Assembly (NCBI GenBank): GCA_964428475.1
Contig: CAYRYO010000005.1
Coordinates: 1-64,000 of the forward strand
Source: JARICQ01 sp964428475
GTDB lineage: Bacteria > Bacillota > Clostridia > Tissierellales > Tissierellaceae
Direction of reading: 5' to 3'
Length of the DNA stretch: 64,000 nt
The first letter of the stretch is position 1. Each line of letters opens with the position of its first letter. A model generated the notes under the pieces. That model made no database searches. It was not told the DNA's origin and was given only the letters and a program-made list of their open reading frames with translations. The position numbers were made by a program, and so were the translations under genes. Positions 63,846-64,000 of this stretch are shown piece after piece.

Positions 63846-64000
63846 TTAATTGAGAGTTTGATCCTGGCTCAGGACGAACGCTGGCGGCGTGCTTAACACA
63901 TGCAAGTCGAGCGAAGTTTTCTTAGCAGATCTATTTATAGTGAAGCTTTGATTATCTTAGCGGCGGACGGGTGAGTAACGCGTGAGAAACCTGCCTTTCA
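63846..64000 (+). rRNA. 16S ribosomal RNA, 5' end only
   Basis: Universal 16S 5' sequence (AGAGTTTGATCCTGGCTCAG at 63853-63872, then GAACGCTGGCGGCGTGCTTAA-type and CATGCAAGTCGA segments, and GGCGGACGGGTGAGTAACGC near 63961). The 5' end is placed by E. coli numbering of the 27F site. The gene runs past the window. Confidence 0.98.

Noticed and set aside
1..64000. CRISPR arrays, insertion sequences, prophage or tRNA genes
   Set aside because: No regularly spaced repeats, transposase or integrase motifs, phage structural genes or tRNA cloverleaf sequences were seen on either strand.

Overview
The window is a chromosomal piece of an AT-rich (about 30% GC by eye), low-GC Gram-positive anaerobe. 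Strong AGGAGG-type ribosome binding sites, frequent TTG and GTG starts, short perfect hairpin terminators and the gene set (acyl-CoA dehydratase activase, Nqr/Rnf-type ion-pumping complex, acyl-ACP thioesterase, peptidases, glutaminase) fit class Clostridia. The start of a 16S rRNA gene at the right end and the gene set make me lean to Tissierellales or a near relative, but that is inference. No phage, insertion sequence, CRISPR array or tRNA was seen.

Layout. 0.2-3.1 kb: three overlapping genes for a split 2-hydroxyacyl-CoA dehydratase activase system. 3.4-10.1 kb: a membrane protein, a secreted alkylsulfatase-type metallo-beta-lactamase-fold enzyme of unusual composition, a YbjQ pair, DNA polymerase IV with a non-standard start, a YeiH-type transporter and an acyl-ACP thioesterase. 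10.1-15.5 kb: a cold-shock protein, a parvulin foldase and a five-gene nqrBCDEF-like operon with no nqrA. 15.6-31 kb: an alarmone-synthetase-like protein, methionine sulfoxide repair (MsrA and fRMsr), PepD, RNA modification enzymes (RsuA, RluA family), a TGS-uridine kinase fusion, glutaminase and a GH3 lipoprotein. 31-40 kb: lipase, divergent MFS and ABC exporters, a two-component system with a lipoprotein of unknown role, GlpP, GIY-YIG and RecX. 41-48 kb: an FHA-SEDS-PBP cell-wall cluster, oligoendopeptidase F, NAD kinase and another RluA-family enzyme. 48-54.7 kb: two small unknown proteins, an FtsH-like protease, an independently transcribed structured RNA (probably 6S), a PHP phosphatase, envelope-stress-like small proteins, a lipid kinase and a MarR regulator. 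54.7-62.4 kb: the most striking locus, a 1789-residue pseudokinase/AAA/TPR/GAF/GGDEF/GAF protein followed by a lone CheW, a DegS-like cytoplasmic histidine kinase and a DegU-like response regulator. 62.5-64 kb: a LysR regulator, two tandem rRNA promoters, a structured leader and the 5' end of 16S rRNA.

The genes are mostly housekeeping and ordered in short operons separated by bidirectional terminators. Three places look least ordinary: the giant diguanylate cyclase signalling operon, the NqrA-less Na+-NQR-like complex, and two genes (dinB and the fRMsr gene) whose only well-placed start codon behind a good ribosome binding site is ATA.
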